Of a stretch of 64,000 nt of DNA, positions 9,497 to 16,803 are shown piece after piece; the stretch's first letter is position 1; each line of letters opens with the position of its first letter. Below the pieces are notes generated by a model that made no database searches, was not told the origin of the DNA, and saw only the letters and a list, made by a program, of their open reading frames with translations. A program made the translations under genes and the position numbers. Origin of the DNA: Halotia branconii CENA392 (GTDB lineage: Bacteria > Cyanobacteriota > Cyanobacteriia > Cyanobacteriales > Nostocaceae); assembly GCF_029953635.1 (NCBI RefSeq), contig NZ_CP124543.1, positions 4,505,455-4,569,454 on the forward strand, given 5' to 3'.

Positions 9497-10054
9497 ATGG
9501 CAGATGCAATGAATGGCGGTAACGGTAGTCCCTCTACTGGTGATTTGAGTGAGCTACTAAAGACAACACCCTTTGCTCCTTTGTTTGACATTCCAAATGT
9601 TGATGAAAAAGTGATCATCGAGGGTTTTGGTAACGCCTTTGGTAATGGAGGTATCGAAAACCCATTCCCAGCTGGTGGATCGGTTGATCCTAGTGACCTT
9701 CCTTACAATGGTAATCCTTTTGCCGGTGACAACTTCTGGGATATTTTCGCTGGCGGTCAAAATCCAACCAAAGTTGGTAGTAGCGGTGATCCTTTAACTG
9801 GTGGCGAAAACCCATTCGCTGATGGTAGTAATCCTTTTGCAGGTGGTGACAATCCAATTGCAGGGGGTAGCAATCCTTTTGCAGAGGGTAACAATCCTTT
9901 TGCAGGAGGTAGCAATCCAATTGCAGGGGGTAGCAATCCAATTGCAGGGGGTAGCAATCCTTTTGCAGAGGGTAACAATCCTTTTGCAGGGGGTAGCAAT
10001 CCAATTGCAGGGGGTGACAATCCTTTTGCAAGTGGTAGTAATCCCTTTGCTTAG
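9497..10054 (+). CDS. Low-complexity heptad-repeat protein (NPFAGGS repeats)
   Basis: 185 residues. A non-repetitive head of about 100 residues (MADAMNGGNG..., with KTTPFAPLFDIPN and VIIEGFGNAFGNGG) is followed by eleven or twelve 7-residue repeats of consensus NP(F/I)AGG(S/D) from about 104 to the end. The protein is rich in Gly, Asn, Pro and Ala, nearly free of Lys/Arg/Cys, and has no signal peptide or membrane segment. AGGAG precedes the ATG. The next gene has the same NPFAGG motif (about 48-56 and 87-95), so the two are related and likely work together. Function unknown; an unusual secreted, sheath or scaffold protein is possible. A hairpin terminator follows. Confidence 0.75.
   Translation: MADAMNGGNGSPSTGDLSELLKTTPFAPLFDIPNVDEKVIIEGFGNAFGNGGIENPFPAGGSVDPSDLPYNGNPFAGDNFWDIFAGGQNPTKVGSSGDPLTGGENPFADGSNPFAGGDNPIAGGSNPFAEGNNPFAGGSNPIAGGSNPIAGGSNPFAEGNNPFAGGSNPIAGGDNPFASGSNPFA
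9806..10053 (+). repeat. 21-bp tandem repeats encoding NPxAGGS heptads
   Basis: About a dozen imperfect 21-bp units (GGTAGCAATCCTTTTGCAGG type). Several neighbours are identical, as in the two adjacent GGGGGTAGCAATCCAATTGC units around 9922-9962. Near-identity of adjacent units points to recent slippage or recombination, so copy number probably varies among strains. Confidence 0.9.
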
Positions 10055-10094
10055 TCGCAGTTATTAGAATTACTCCACAAAACTGCTCCTCAAT

Positions 10095-10142
10095 ACAGAT
10101 GAACACAAAAATTTAATCGTTGTTCATCTGTGTTTGATTTTA
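10095..10142 (+). terminator. Probable rho-independent terminator
   Basis: A perfect 11-bp stem ACAGATGAACA/TGTTCATCTGT (10095-10105 and 10121-10131) with a 15-nt loop is followed by GTTTGATTTT. It lies 41 bp after the heptad-repeat gene and suggests that this gene is transcribed separately from the next one. Confidence 0.75.
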
Positions 10143-10405
10143 AAAAAGATGATTAGCAGAGATATATTTTGCTTTTTAAATTAGATCTTATCTTCAACAG
10201 AAAATATCTATTTTTAACAACGATCAAAACAAATGTCATATTAATCAAAAAATTAATCATTGTGATCGCACAACAAAGTATATAAAATTACTTTTTAAAG
10301 TAATACTCCAAAATCTTAAAAAACACTACTAGTAATTTTTAAAGGTTTGATATTTATATTTTTTTATTAGTTAATTTTTGAATTATAAACAGGAGATTAG
10401 TACTG
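10143..10405. other. AT-rich leader of the second repeat-protein gene
   Basis: No gene is visible. It should contain a promoter for the gene at 10406, since a terminator precedes it and an AGGAG ribosome site sits at the end. Confidence 0.35.
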
Positions 10406-11563
10406 ATGGAAGCATCTGCTATCAACCAGATTAATGCTGGAGATAATACCTTTAATATTGGGAATCTCTTTGCTGGCAGTGGTAGTAATTCAGTGACAAA
10501 TATTAGTGACATCTCCAATACTAGCAATCCTATTCCAGGTGGTGGTATCAACCCATTCGCAGGTGAGGGTGGCAGTCAGCTTCAGCAATTAATCTTTAAT
10601 CGCTTGCAGTTAGTTCTGGGTGAAGACTTTTTTAAAGATATTGACAACGCTTTGGCAAGCGGTGGTAATCCATTTGCAGGTGGTGACAGTAATTTATTTA
10701 CAAATGGTGGTAGTTCATTTCAATCGCCCTTTGATCCTTTGCAAATAGTTTTAGGAAACCAAACACCTTTTAGTGATAACAGTAACTCTATTACTGATAG
10801 CCCTCCCTTTAATAAGGACAATGCACCTGTTGGCAATGGCAATAGAGATTTTGGTAACAATAACGCAACTATTGGTAATTTTAATTCCGACTACGGCAGC
10901 GACAGCGCGACCGTTGGCAATGGCAACTGGAATTTTAACAATAACAATACTACCGTTGGTAATGGTAACTGGCTATTTGCAGAAAATAATACAACCCTAG
11001 GCAATGGTAATTGGTACTGGGATGATGGCAGTAATAATGCCACTTTAGGTAATGGTAACTGGCATTTTGGTAATGACAATGCCACCATTGGTAACGGTAA
11101 TTGGGACTTCGGCAGTAATAATACAATCGTCGGTAATGGTAATTGGCTATTTACAAGTAACAACACAGTCGTTGGTAATGGTAACTGGTTATCTACCAAT
11201 GACAATACAATCATTGGTAATGGCAGTAATACCAACATTTTGGAGTCTTCACCGCAAGAGATTAGATCTGATGTTGACAATCTGATTAACTCCTTCATCG
11301 GCAAAATAGGTCAAGATTTTCTGGAGTTAACAGAAAATTTTGATGTATCACAAACCCAAACATTTAACCGACTCATACTTTCTAGAGATACTGATACTAA
11401 TTTCAACACTAATATTGAGCAACTTTTGGCATCACTCAGTAGCCATTACCAACCTGTACAGCCTCAATCTGTTCCAGAACCAACTTCTTCAGTATCGCTG
11501 GTAGTAGTGGGACTTGCGTGTTTAGTGTTGTCGAAGTTGAAGAAGAATCTACAAAATAATTGA
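10406..11563 (+). CDS. TVGNGNW-repeat protein with PEP-CTERM-like tail
   Basis: 385 residues. The head (1-135) has Asn/Gly-rich sequence with NPIPGGGINPFAG and GGNPFAGGD, like the upstream gene. Residues 138-273 are about ten repeats of 14 residues, consensus (N/D)N(T/A)TVGNGNWxFxx, one being 16 long; a beta-solenoid or stacked beta-strand fold with Asn and Thr ladders is likely. Residues 275-350 are a helical region (EIRSDVDNLINSFIGKIGQD). The C-terminus reads VPEPTSS, then a 15-residue hydrophobic span, then KLKKNLQNN: the PEP-CTERM sorting layout (PEP at 357-359). No N-terminal signal peptide is seen, which is odd for that class. Cell-surface structural role inferred; not a known named family to me. 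Confidence 0.78.
   Translation: MEASAINQINAGDNTFNIGNLFAGSGSNSVTNISDISNTSNPIPGGGINPFAGEGGSQLQQLIFNRLQLVLGEDFFKDIDNALASGGNPFAGGDSNLFTNGGSSFQSPFDPLQIVLGNQTPFSDNSNSITDSPPFNKDNAPVGNGNRDFGNNNATIGNFNSDYGSDSATVGNGNWNFNNNNTTVGNGNWLFAENNTTLGNGNWYWDDGSNNATLGNGNWHFGNDNATIGNGNWDFGSNNTIVGNGNWLFTSNNTVVGNGNWLSTNDNTIIGNGSNTNILESSPQEIRSDVDNLINSFIGKIGQDFLELTENFDVSQTQTFNRLILSRDTDTNFNTNIEQLLASLSSHYQPVQPQSVPEPTSSVSLVVVGLACLVLSKLKKNLQNN
10817..11224 (+). repeat. 42-bp repeats encoding the 14-residue TVGNGNW units
   Basis: Roughly ten units, the core GGTAATGGTAACTGG recurring every 42 bp (one spacing 48 bp). Third-codon positions differ between units (AATGGCAACTGG, AACGGTAATTGG, and so on), so this array is older and more protein-constrained than the heptad array in the preceding gene. 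Confidence 0.85.
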
Positions 11564-11610
11564 TCTTGAGATAACATAGCAATTCTCAGTGAGTCGTAAA
11601 AATCTCTGAT

Positions 11611-11755
11611 TTCTCTCTCTGCGCTCCAGTTGCTACAAGTCGGGGAACCCGACGACAGTCGCTACCCTGCGGGAACGCTAAAAGCGAACAAGTCGGCAAA
11701 GCCGCCCACAGCGCTGTCTCCCCAACGCACTGGCCTGCCTCTGCGGTTAATTATT
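11611..11755. repeat. GC-rich interspersed repeat-like segment
   Basis: A GC-rich island in an AT-rich spacer, from TTCTCTCTCTGCGCTCC to CTCTGCGGTTAATTATTC. It contains small inverted repeats: GTCGGGgaaCCCGAC (about 11639-11653) and CCCTGCGGG, and AGTCGGCAAAGCCGCC. Non-coding. Such segments recur in Nostocales genomes; I recognise the style, not a named element. Confidence 0.5.
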
Positions 11756-11808
11756 CTTATCCTAAGCGTATTGAGGCATAATTAATATGCAGATCCGCTT
11801 CATTTAAA

Positions 11809-12978
11809 ATGCGAACAATTGCGGAAATTAATGATAAAATCATCAGCCAACATGCGGTGGTGTTGACTGTTGAAGAATTAAAAGCACGAGTTGCAGAAGT
11901 TGGCGTTACAAAAGTTGCTCAAGAAGTTGATGTAATTACCACTGGCACTTTTGAGCCAATGGAATCTAGCGGTGCAATTATCAATCTGGGACATACTGAC
12001 CCCCCAATCAAAATTCGCCGTTGCTGGATAGATGGTGTTCCAGCGTACTCTGGATTTGGGGCAGTAGATTTGTACTTAGGTGCGAGTTGTGCCGTAGATG
12101 TGATGGATGGTGAAGAAGTTCGAGAACGCGGCGGCGGTCATGTCATAGAAGATTTGATAGCGGGAAAACCTGTACACATTAGAGCGCAAGGACAAGTAAC
12201 TGATTGCTACCCACGGGCAACTTTTGAAACTACTGTTACTCGTGACACTATCAATCAATTTTATTTATTCAATCCACGCAATCTCTATCAAAATTTTATT
12301 GTGGGGGTAAATGGAGGCGATCGCCCACTTTTTACTTATCTTGGCCCTTTACAACCACGTTTGGGCAACGCTGTTTACTCAAACGCTGGTGCTATTTCCC
12401 CCTTACTCAACGATCCCAATTTACAACTTGTTGGTATTGGCACACGAATTTTTTTAGGCGGCGGCATTGGTTATGTTGCTTGGGAAGGTACTCAACACTT
12501 TCCCTTACAAAAGCGGTTAGCTAATCATGCACCGATTGGCCCGGCTGCGACTTTAGCTTTAATTGGTGATGCCAAGCTTATGGATACTCGTTGGGTGCGG
12601 GGTTGTTACTTCAAAAGTTATGGGCCTTCGTTAATGCTGGGTGTAGGTGTTCCCCTCCCGGTATTAAACGAAGAAGTAGTAGAACACTGTGCAGTGCAAG
12701 ATAAAGATTTAGTAGCGCCGATAGTAGACTTTTCTATTCCCCGACGCGTCCGTCCCACATTTGGTTTAGTGAGTTACGCCCAACTTAAGTCTGGACGTAT
12801 CACCATTGAGGGCAAAACAGTACGAACAGCTCCTTTAGCAAGTTTGTTTTTTTCTCGGCAAATTGCCCAAGAATTAAAACAATGGATTGAAGCAGGTACT
12901 TTTACCCTTACAGAACCAGTTGCTTCCATTCCGATGGAGCGATCGTTTCTTCCCCAAGACCGCTGGACGGATTTTTAA
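11809..12978 (+). CDS. Homocysteine biosynthesis protein (HcyBio, former DUF39)
   Basis: 389 residues matching the HcyBio family throughout (VITTGTFEPMESSGAIINLG, PPIKIRRCWIDGVPAYSGFGAVDLYLGAS, RIFLGGGIGYVAWEGTQHFP). In methanogens this family is linked to homocysteine formation from aspartate semialdehyde and a sulfur donor; its role in cyanobacteria, which also have other routes to homocysteine, is less clear. Conserved cysteines C72 and C94 are candidates for the active site. It lacks the C-terminal CBS or ferredoxin domains of some archaeal relatives. Monocistronic by layout; the start ATG follows the GC-rich repeat by about 55 bp. Confidence 0.85.
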   Translation: MRTIAEINDKIISQHAVVLTVEELKARVAEVGVTKVAQEVDVITTGTFEPMESSGAIINLGHTDPPIKIRRCWIDGVPAYSGFGAVDLYLGASCAVDVMDGEEVRERGGGHVIEDLIAGKPVHIRAQGQVTDCYPRATFETTVTRDTINQFYLFNPRNLYQNFIVGVNGGDRPLFTYLGPLQPRLGNAVYSNAGAISPLLNDPNLQLVGIGTRIFLGGGIGYVAWEGTQHFPLQKRLANHAPIGPAATLALIGDAKLMDTRWVRGCYFKSYGPSLMLGVGVPLPVLNEEVVEHCAVQDKDLVAPIVDFSIPRRVRPTFGLVSYAQLKSGRITIEGKTVRTAPLASLFFSRQIAQELKQWIEAGTFTLTEPVASIPMERSFLPQDRWTDF

Positions 12979-13075
12979 TCTTAGGGGCAGTGTGAGTATT
13001 CATTAGCATTGGTGTGAAAACCAGTATCAAACCAAGATGCATTGGTAACCAAAAATGCTGAAAAATAAGCATCTT

Positions 13076-13189
13076 ATACCATTTCACGAAATTATTGATA
13101 CAAATTACTTTTCTTGCTCCCCCTGTTTCCCCTGCCTCCCCTGCCTCCCCTGCTTGCCCAAATGTATCAACTTTAAAGTGAAACGGTAT
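13076..13189. mobile_element. MITE-like element: inverted ends around a C/T-rich tandem repeat
   Basis: The 27-bp ends ATACCATTTCAC...TTGATACA (13076-13102) and TGTATCAA...GTGAAACGGTAT (13163-13189) are inverted copies with 20 of 27 positions matching. Between them lies TCCCCCTGTTTCCCCTGCC-type repetition (13116-13158). The element is 114 bp, non-coding, and no clear target duplication is seen. It sits between the HcyBio gene and a convergent gene. Confidence 0.6.
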
Positions 13190-13227
13190 TAGAGATTGGT
13201 AGTGTGTTTTAGCATCATTAATTGAGA

Positions 13228-13692
13228 TTAAAGAACTTTGTGAGTGTGGGAATGCTGTTTAATGTTGTCTTCTTTGGTGACAACTCTAGCGGCATTTAGT
13301 ACCCGTTTGCGCTCAATAGAATAATTTAAATCAGTATAAGTTGTTCCCAGAGGAATTAGAGATTTTGCTGTTTCACGACGTTTGTAGGTACGAGCAGTTG
13401 CAAATACTCGTGAGACAAATTCCTCTCCTAACTGAGCTGATTCTGGGAAGCCGTCTGGTAAAAGCGGTGTATCGCCATCTAGCAAAGCTCCCAACGTAAT
13501 TGCACAAGCTAACTTATAGGAAGTAGGAATACCTTTTAATAGTGCTTCTAAAGCCGCAGAGGGAATCGGTTCTATCACTTCTACTTGATGAACTTCTCCA
13601 TCTTCTTTAACAAAGCAGGTTGCCAAGCCTATAACGATATAATCATCAGCCGCTAAATCGGGAGCGTTTTGATAAGAAGTTGCTGTTGTCAT
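13228..13692 (-). CDS. Conserved hypothetical protein
   Basis: 154 residues, soluble, no signal peptide. The sequence starts MTTATSYQNAPDLAADDYIV and contains an Ile/Val/Leu-rich core with GLATCFVKEDGEVHQVEV, PIPSAALEALLKGIPTSYK and FVSRVFATARTYKRRETAKS. I associate it with a small protein conserved in cyanobacteria but know no function. The C-terminus ends in a His-rich tail (KQHSHTHKVL). Codon use looks like the neighbours. It is convergent with the HcyBio gene and divergent from the TPR gene. Confidence 0.7.
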   Translation of the reverse strand: MTTATSYQNAPDLAADDYIVIGLATCFVKEDGEVHQVEVIEPIPSAALEALLKGIPTSYKLACAITLGALLDGDTPLLPDGFPESAQLGEEFVSRVFATARTYKRRETAKSLIPLGTTYTDLNYSIERKRVLNAARVVTKEDNIKQHSHTHKVL

Positions 13693-13979
13693 AAGAAAAA
13701 TTTATCAGAATTTAAATATTTTACCAACTTGTCGCTCTCCCTACATAATTAGTCTTGCAGACGGAGATTAACTGTTTCTGGAATTTAACTTAGGGATGAC
13801 GTATCTATTATCAGATTGGAACATGAATTGTTGTGTAAGGTGAAATTTTCTAGTTGTTACAGTGTCTTAAATAAACTTAAGTAATGATAGGCACATTAAA
13901 AATTGACACACGGTTAAATCACTATTACTACAGCAAACTTTAATTTGATTGCAAAGAGCAAGTAGCTCAGGTAGGAAAC

Positions 13980-14702
13980 ATGAATAGTCACTCATTTTTA
14001 GCTTCTGGTAATCAACAAAATAATTGTGATCAGTTTGTTGTAAAAACTACATTAGAAGTTCAAGCTCGTGGGACTAGCGATCGCGAGGAATCTACTTTAA
14101 AAGACAGCTACTTACGCTCTGGCGCTCTCAAGTTAGCTCAACGAGGAGATTATACTCAAGCGATCGCATTATTAAGCCAATTAATTCACCGCCATCCCCA
14201 AAACGCTATTGATTACAACAATCGAGGCTTAATTTATTTTCAAAGTGGTGAGGCGCAAAAAGCATGGCGCGACTATAACACCGCTTTACAACTTAATCCT
14301 GATTTAGCTAGTGCTTATAACAACCGAGCTAATTATTATGCATCCCGTGGGGAATTAGCAACTGCACTTGTCGATTATGATCGAGCCATTGACTTAAATC
14401 CCAGCTATGTGAGAGCGTGGATTAACCGAGGTATCACCTTGCGTGACTTGGGACAATACGAAGAGGCTATTGATAATTTTGAGGTAACATTGCTTTTCGG
14501 TCAACTGAAAGGTCATATTTGGGCTGAACGCGGCAGAACTTATCATCTTTGGGGTGATTGGAATTGTGCGATCGCTGATTACCGTCGTGCCTTGACTCAA
14601 TTACCTACGCACAACAAAAAAGATGTTCTTGGCTGGCGTTTACGTTTACAACTGGAAAATTGGCTAGATGAACTATTGTTTCCTCAAGGTTCTGATTGGT
14701 AA
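13980..14702 (+). CDS. TPR-repeat protein
   Basis: 240 residues. About five tetratricopeptide repeats run from residue 45 to 215, with typical units such as AIDYNNRGLIYFQSGEAQKA, SAYNNRANYYASRGELATAL and VRAWINRGITLRDLGQYEEA. No signal peptide or membrane segment, so it is a cytoplasmic protein-protein adaptor. The partner is unknown. Ribosome site AGGTAGGAAAC precedes the ATG. The next gene is 67 bp downstream on the same strand. Confidence 0.88.
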   Translation: MNSHSFLASGNQQNNCDQFVVKTTLEVQARGTSDREESTLKDSYLRSGALKLAQRGDYTQAIALLSQLIHRHPQNAIDYNNRGLIYFQSGEAQKAWRDYNTALQLNPDLASAYNNRANYYASRGELATALVDYDRAIDLNPSYVRAWINRGITLRDLGQYEEAIDNFEVTLLFGQLKGHIWAERGRTYHLWGDWNCAIADYRRALTQLPTHNKKDVLGWRLRLQLENWLDELLFPQGSDW

Positions 14703-14769
14703 ACATCAACCCGGAAGGTAAGTCAAAGTGCTTGAATAAGTACCAGTAACTGACCAAAAAATTTGACTA

Positions 14770-15315
14770 ATGAGAACTTTGGCTGCAACAATTTTACTAA
14801 CTTCTTCTTGGTTGATATCTGGAGTCATAGTTTCTCAACCAATCGGGGCAACTATAGCTGTAGCAAACGATACTATAAAATCTTCTGGGTCAATTTCTCA
14901 GTCAAGTAATTCTAAACCTATTACTGTTAGTAAAGCTGAGTTTGGAGTCCTGAGAATTGACTCTAACGGTGAAAGTAACTTTACTCCTACTAACAGAATC
15001 TTACTAAGTCAAGGCGGTAAATATGGCTGGCGTATTCAACTGAAAGACTATAACGGTGAGGTGACGTGGCGAGAAGTTTTACAATTACCAAAACGTCCAG
15101 AAACTTGGGCTACAGATGATGGGGAAAACTTCTCAGTTTCAAAAGATGGGAGCGAATCTGTAACAAAGCGTACACAGATGGCTTCAGAAGGTGTAATTGA
15201 AAATTTTTGGACAATCACCCCTGGCGATCCAGGTGGTAAATATAAAATACAAGTTTACATTGATCAGCGTCTGATTGCTTCTTTTGAGTTTGAAGTTATT
15301 TCTCTAAGAAGATAA
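14770..15315 (+). CDS. Secreted protein of unknown function
   Basis: 181 residues. An N-terminal signal peptide is clear (MRTLAATILLTSSWLISGVI, cleavage near 25-33 after IGATIAVA). The remainder looks like a single beta-sandwich: KAEFGVLRIDSNGESNFTPT, YGWRIQLKDYNGEVTWREV, VIENFWTITPGDPGGKYKIQ and IDQRLIASFEFEVI, which reads like an Ig/FN3-like fold ending in a typical G-strand. Probably periplasmic. It follows the TPR gene and ends 35 bp before a strong hairpin terminator. I cannot assign a named family. Confidence 0.72.
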   Translation: MRTLAATILLTSSWLISGVIVSQPIGATIAVANDTIKSSGSISQSSNSKPITVSKAEFGVLRIDSNGESNFTPTNRILLSQGGKYGWRIQLKDYNGEVTWREVLQLPKRPETWATDDGENFSVSKDGSESVTKRTQMASEGVIENFWTITPGDPGGKYKIQVYIDQRLIASFEFEVISLRR

Positions 15316-15350
15316 CAATTTAATATCCTGGTTTGAATACTAAAAATCGA

Positions 15351-15383
15351 GGATTTCTCTCATGTTTGGGAGAAATTCTTTTT
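15351..15383 (+). terminator. Probable bidirectional terminator between convergent genes
   Basis: A 9-bp stem GGATTTCTC/GAGAAATTC (15351-15359, 15370-15378, one G-T pair) is followed by TTTTTC on the plus strand. On the minus strand the stem is followed by TCGATTTTTAG. It lies between the secreted-protein gene and the toxin gene. Confidence 0.8.
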
Positions 15384-15440
15384 CTATAAGTTGTTATGGA
15401 AAAAACAATAGGTAGCGCTCACAAAAATGTTGCAAACTAC

Positions 15441-15956
15441 TTATGTAAACATTTTGGCAACTGTCTCTATCATAATAAATAACCAATGAGAAAAATTAGG
15501 AAAACCAATAAAATTATAATGCTCGTAGAAAGAGCAAGCTGCATCATCTTTGGCATCGACTACTACAGCTATAGTAGCTATTTCACTTTTTAGGCTGCGA
15601 TAGAGTGCATCCATTAATAGTATCTCTCCTAACCCTTTTTTTCGGTGATTTTGATCAACTGCTAATCTACCTAAAAGAGTTGCAGGAACAATAGGATATT
15701 TTGGCAAATTTTTACTTAACTCTATTGGTAACTCTTCAAATTTAATACTTGTTGATGAAAGTGTGTAATAACCAGCAATGATACCAGAATTTTTTTCTAC
15801 TAAAACAAAGGGAGCAGCTACGCGTTTACGGGCATCTTGTCTAGCTTGCTGTTTTAGATAACGATCTAAGATTTCAATACCACAAGAAAAAGCCGCCCGA
15901 TCATGCTTGCCTAGCGGCTCTATTAAATAATTATCAAAAGTCTCAAGTAACGCCAC
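15441..15956 (-). CDS. GNAT-family toxin acetyltransferase (TacT-like)
   Basis: 171 residues. Short GNAT acetyltransferase of the type paired with DUF1778 antitoxins; such toxins acetylate the amino group of aminoacyl-tRNAs and block translation. Landmarks: FSCGIEILDRYLKQQARQDARKRVAAPFVL at the N-terminus (typical of TacT/AtaT relatives), the acetyl-CoA loop with HRKKGLG (104-110) and the tyrosine Y144 in CSFYEHYNF. It starts with GTG at 15956 directly abutting the stop of the antitoxin gene, so translation is probably coupled. No disruption is seen. Confidence 0.88.
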   Translation of the reverse strand: MALLETFDNYLIEPLGKHDRAAFSCGIEILDRYLKQQARQDARKRVAAPFVLVEKNSGIIAGYYTLSSTSIKFEELPIELSKNLPKYPIVPATLLGRLAVDQNHRKKGLGEILLMDALYRSLKSEIATIAVVVDAKDDAACSFYEHYNFIGFPNFSHWLFIMIETVAKMFT

Positions 15957-16268
15957 TTAAACACCCATATTTTGTTTATAGCGTTGAGCAGCAGCTTTTA
16001 ATTTTGCACTTGGTTCTGGTGGATTGAGGAGTGCTTCCACAAAAACTTCTTGGTCTTTTCTGCTTAAGATCATCATTTCATTTTCCTGGATAACTTGGTT
16101 AGCAGCATTGAGAAGGCTACTAATTACGAAATCTGTTAAAGTTCTACCCTGAATTTTTGCTGCACGTTGAAACAATTCTTTTTGCTCTTTACTGATCCGT
16201 GCTTCCAAACGTTCAGCTTTAGATTGCTTGGATTTTTCTTGGCTGCTTTTAGCCACCGTGTCAGCCAT
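15957..16268 (-). CDS. DUF1778 ribbon-helix-helix antitoxin (TacA-like)
   Basis: 103 residues from the ATG at 16268 (MADTVAKSSQ); an upstream ATG at 16289 would add seven residues, but an AGGCT-like ribosome site favours 16268. Residues about 17-55 (KAERLEARISKEQKELFQRA... RTLTDFVISS) form the RHH DNA-binding fold of DUF1778 proteins; the C-terminal tail (LLNPPEPSAKLKAAAQRYKQ) is the usual toxin-binding strip. It neutralises the adjacent GNAT toxin and represses the operon. A candidate operator lies upstream at 16300-16320. Confidence 0.88.
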   Translation of the reverse strand: MADTVAKSSQEKSKQSKAERLEARISKEQKELFQRAAKIQGRTLTDFVISSLLNAANQVIQENEMMILSRKDQEVFVEALLNPPEPSAKLKAAAQRYKQNMGV

Positions 16269-16299
16269 AATAGCCTCTATATTAATCATATATATTTTG

Positions 16300-16320
16300 T
16301 GTACGGCAATTAGCCATACA
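16300..16320. promoter_or_regulatory. Candidate autoregulatory operator of the toxin-antitoxin pair
   Basis: TGTACGGC and GCCATACA (16300-16307 and 16313-16320) form an inverted repeat with one mismatch and a 5-bp spacer, about 30 bp upstream of the antitoxin start. RHH antitoxins bind this kind of site. Inferred from position and symmetry only. Confidence 0.5.
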
Positions 16321-16324
16321 AATT

Positions 16325-16361
16325 AATAATAGCACGAAATTTAGCGATCACCTTTCAACTC
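16325..16361. repeat. 37-bp direct repeat, left copy
   Basis: AATAATAGCACGAAATTTAG... to ...CCTTTCAACTC is repeated at 17204-17240 with 32 of 37 bases identical. The two copies bracket the decayed toxin-antitoxin locus, 879 bp apart. Weaker similarity (CTAATAAA...) continues downstream of each. Confidence 0.75.
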
Positions 16362-16431
16362 TTAACTTAACGGTAAGCTAATAAAAGTACCCAGTCACAA
16401 TAAAAGTAGTAATAGTAGTGGGTGAATAGTA

Positions 16432-16674
16432 ATGAGTCCAGAACAAGAGTTATTAACCAAGTGGCGTTCCCTTCCACAAGACAAACAGGAGTAAGTTTTA
16501 GATTTTGTTGAATTTCTTCACTTGAAAACTTCTGCGAATAAAACTCCTTTGGGAGAACGGTTACGCCAAATTCGCTCTAAGATTGTTGCTGATGGTGAAC
16601 CTTTATTAAGTCGAGATGAAATAGAAAAAGAAATTGCTAGTCTTCGCGGAGGATTGCAGGAAACTGACGCATGA
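16432..16674 (+). pseudogene. Broken antitoxin gene with premature stop
   Basis: Reading from ATG at 16432: MSPEQELLTKWRSLPQDKQE, then TAA, then in the same frame VLDFVEFLHLKTSANK ... SLRGGLQETDA and TGA. The second part continues the typical antitoxin phrase 'KQQEVLDFVEFL' seen beside PIN toxins (DUF2281-like). A single C-to-T change (CAA to TAA) would account for the stop. The terminal TGA overlaps an ATG, as expected for a linked toxin. Confidence 0.8.
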
Positions 16675-16679
16675 AGATA

Positions 16680-16800
16680 AGGGACTTACGTGAAAATAAA
16701 GTATCAGTAAACCGAGTTTCGACTGCGCTCAACTCTCGACAGTTGAGGGTTGAGCGCAGTCGAAACCCGATTGGTTGGGACACTATTAACCCGCAGATCC
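16680..16800. mobile_element. Palindromic insertion (MITE-like) between antitoxin and toxin remnants
   Basis: A perfect 18-bp inverted repeat GTTTCGACTGCGCTCAAC (16716-16733) and its complement (16749-16766) with a 15-nt loop sits where the toxin start should be. The surrounding GGGACTTACGTG... sequence resembles small repeats frequent in Nostoc-type genomes. Exact ends are uncertain, and no target duplication is obvious. Confidence 0.55.
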
Positions 16801-16803
16801 CAA

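Noticed and set aside
9690..10106. Minus-strand and alternative-frame open frames across the NPFAGG repeat array
   Set aside because: They exist only because the 21-bp repeat lacks stops in several frames; they carry no ribosome site and mirror the repeat (PPAKGLL, DCYPLQ).
10891..11304. Minus-strand open frame across the TVGNGNW array
   Set aside because: Same cause: repeat without stops on the opposite strand, rich in PLP/LLL. The plus frame has a proper start, ribosome site and a meaningful tail.
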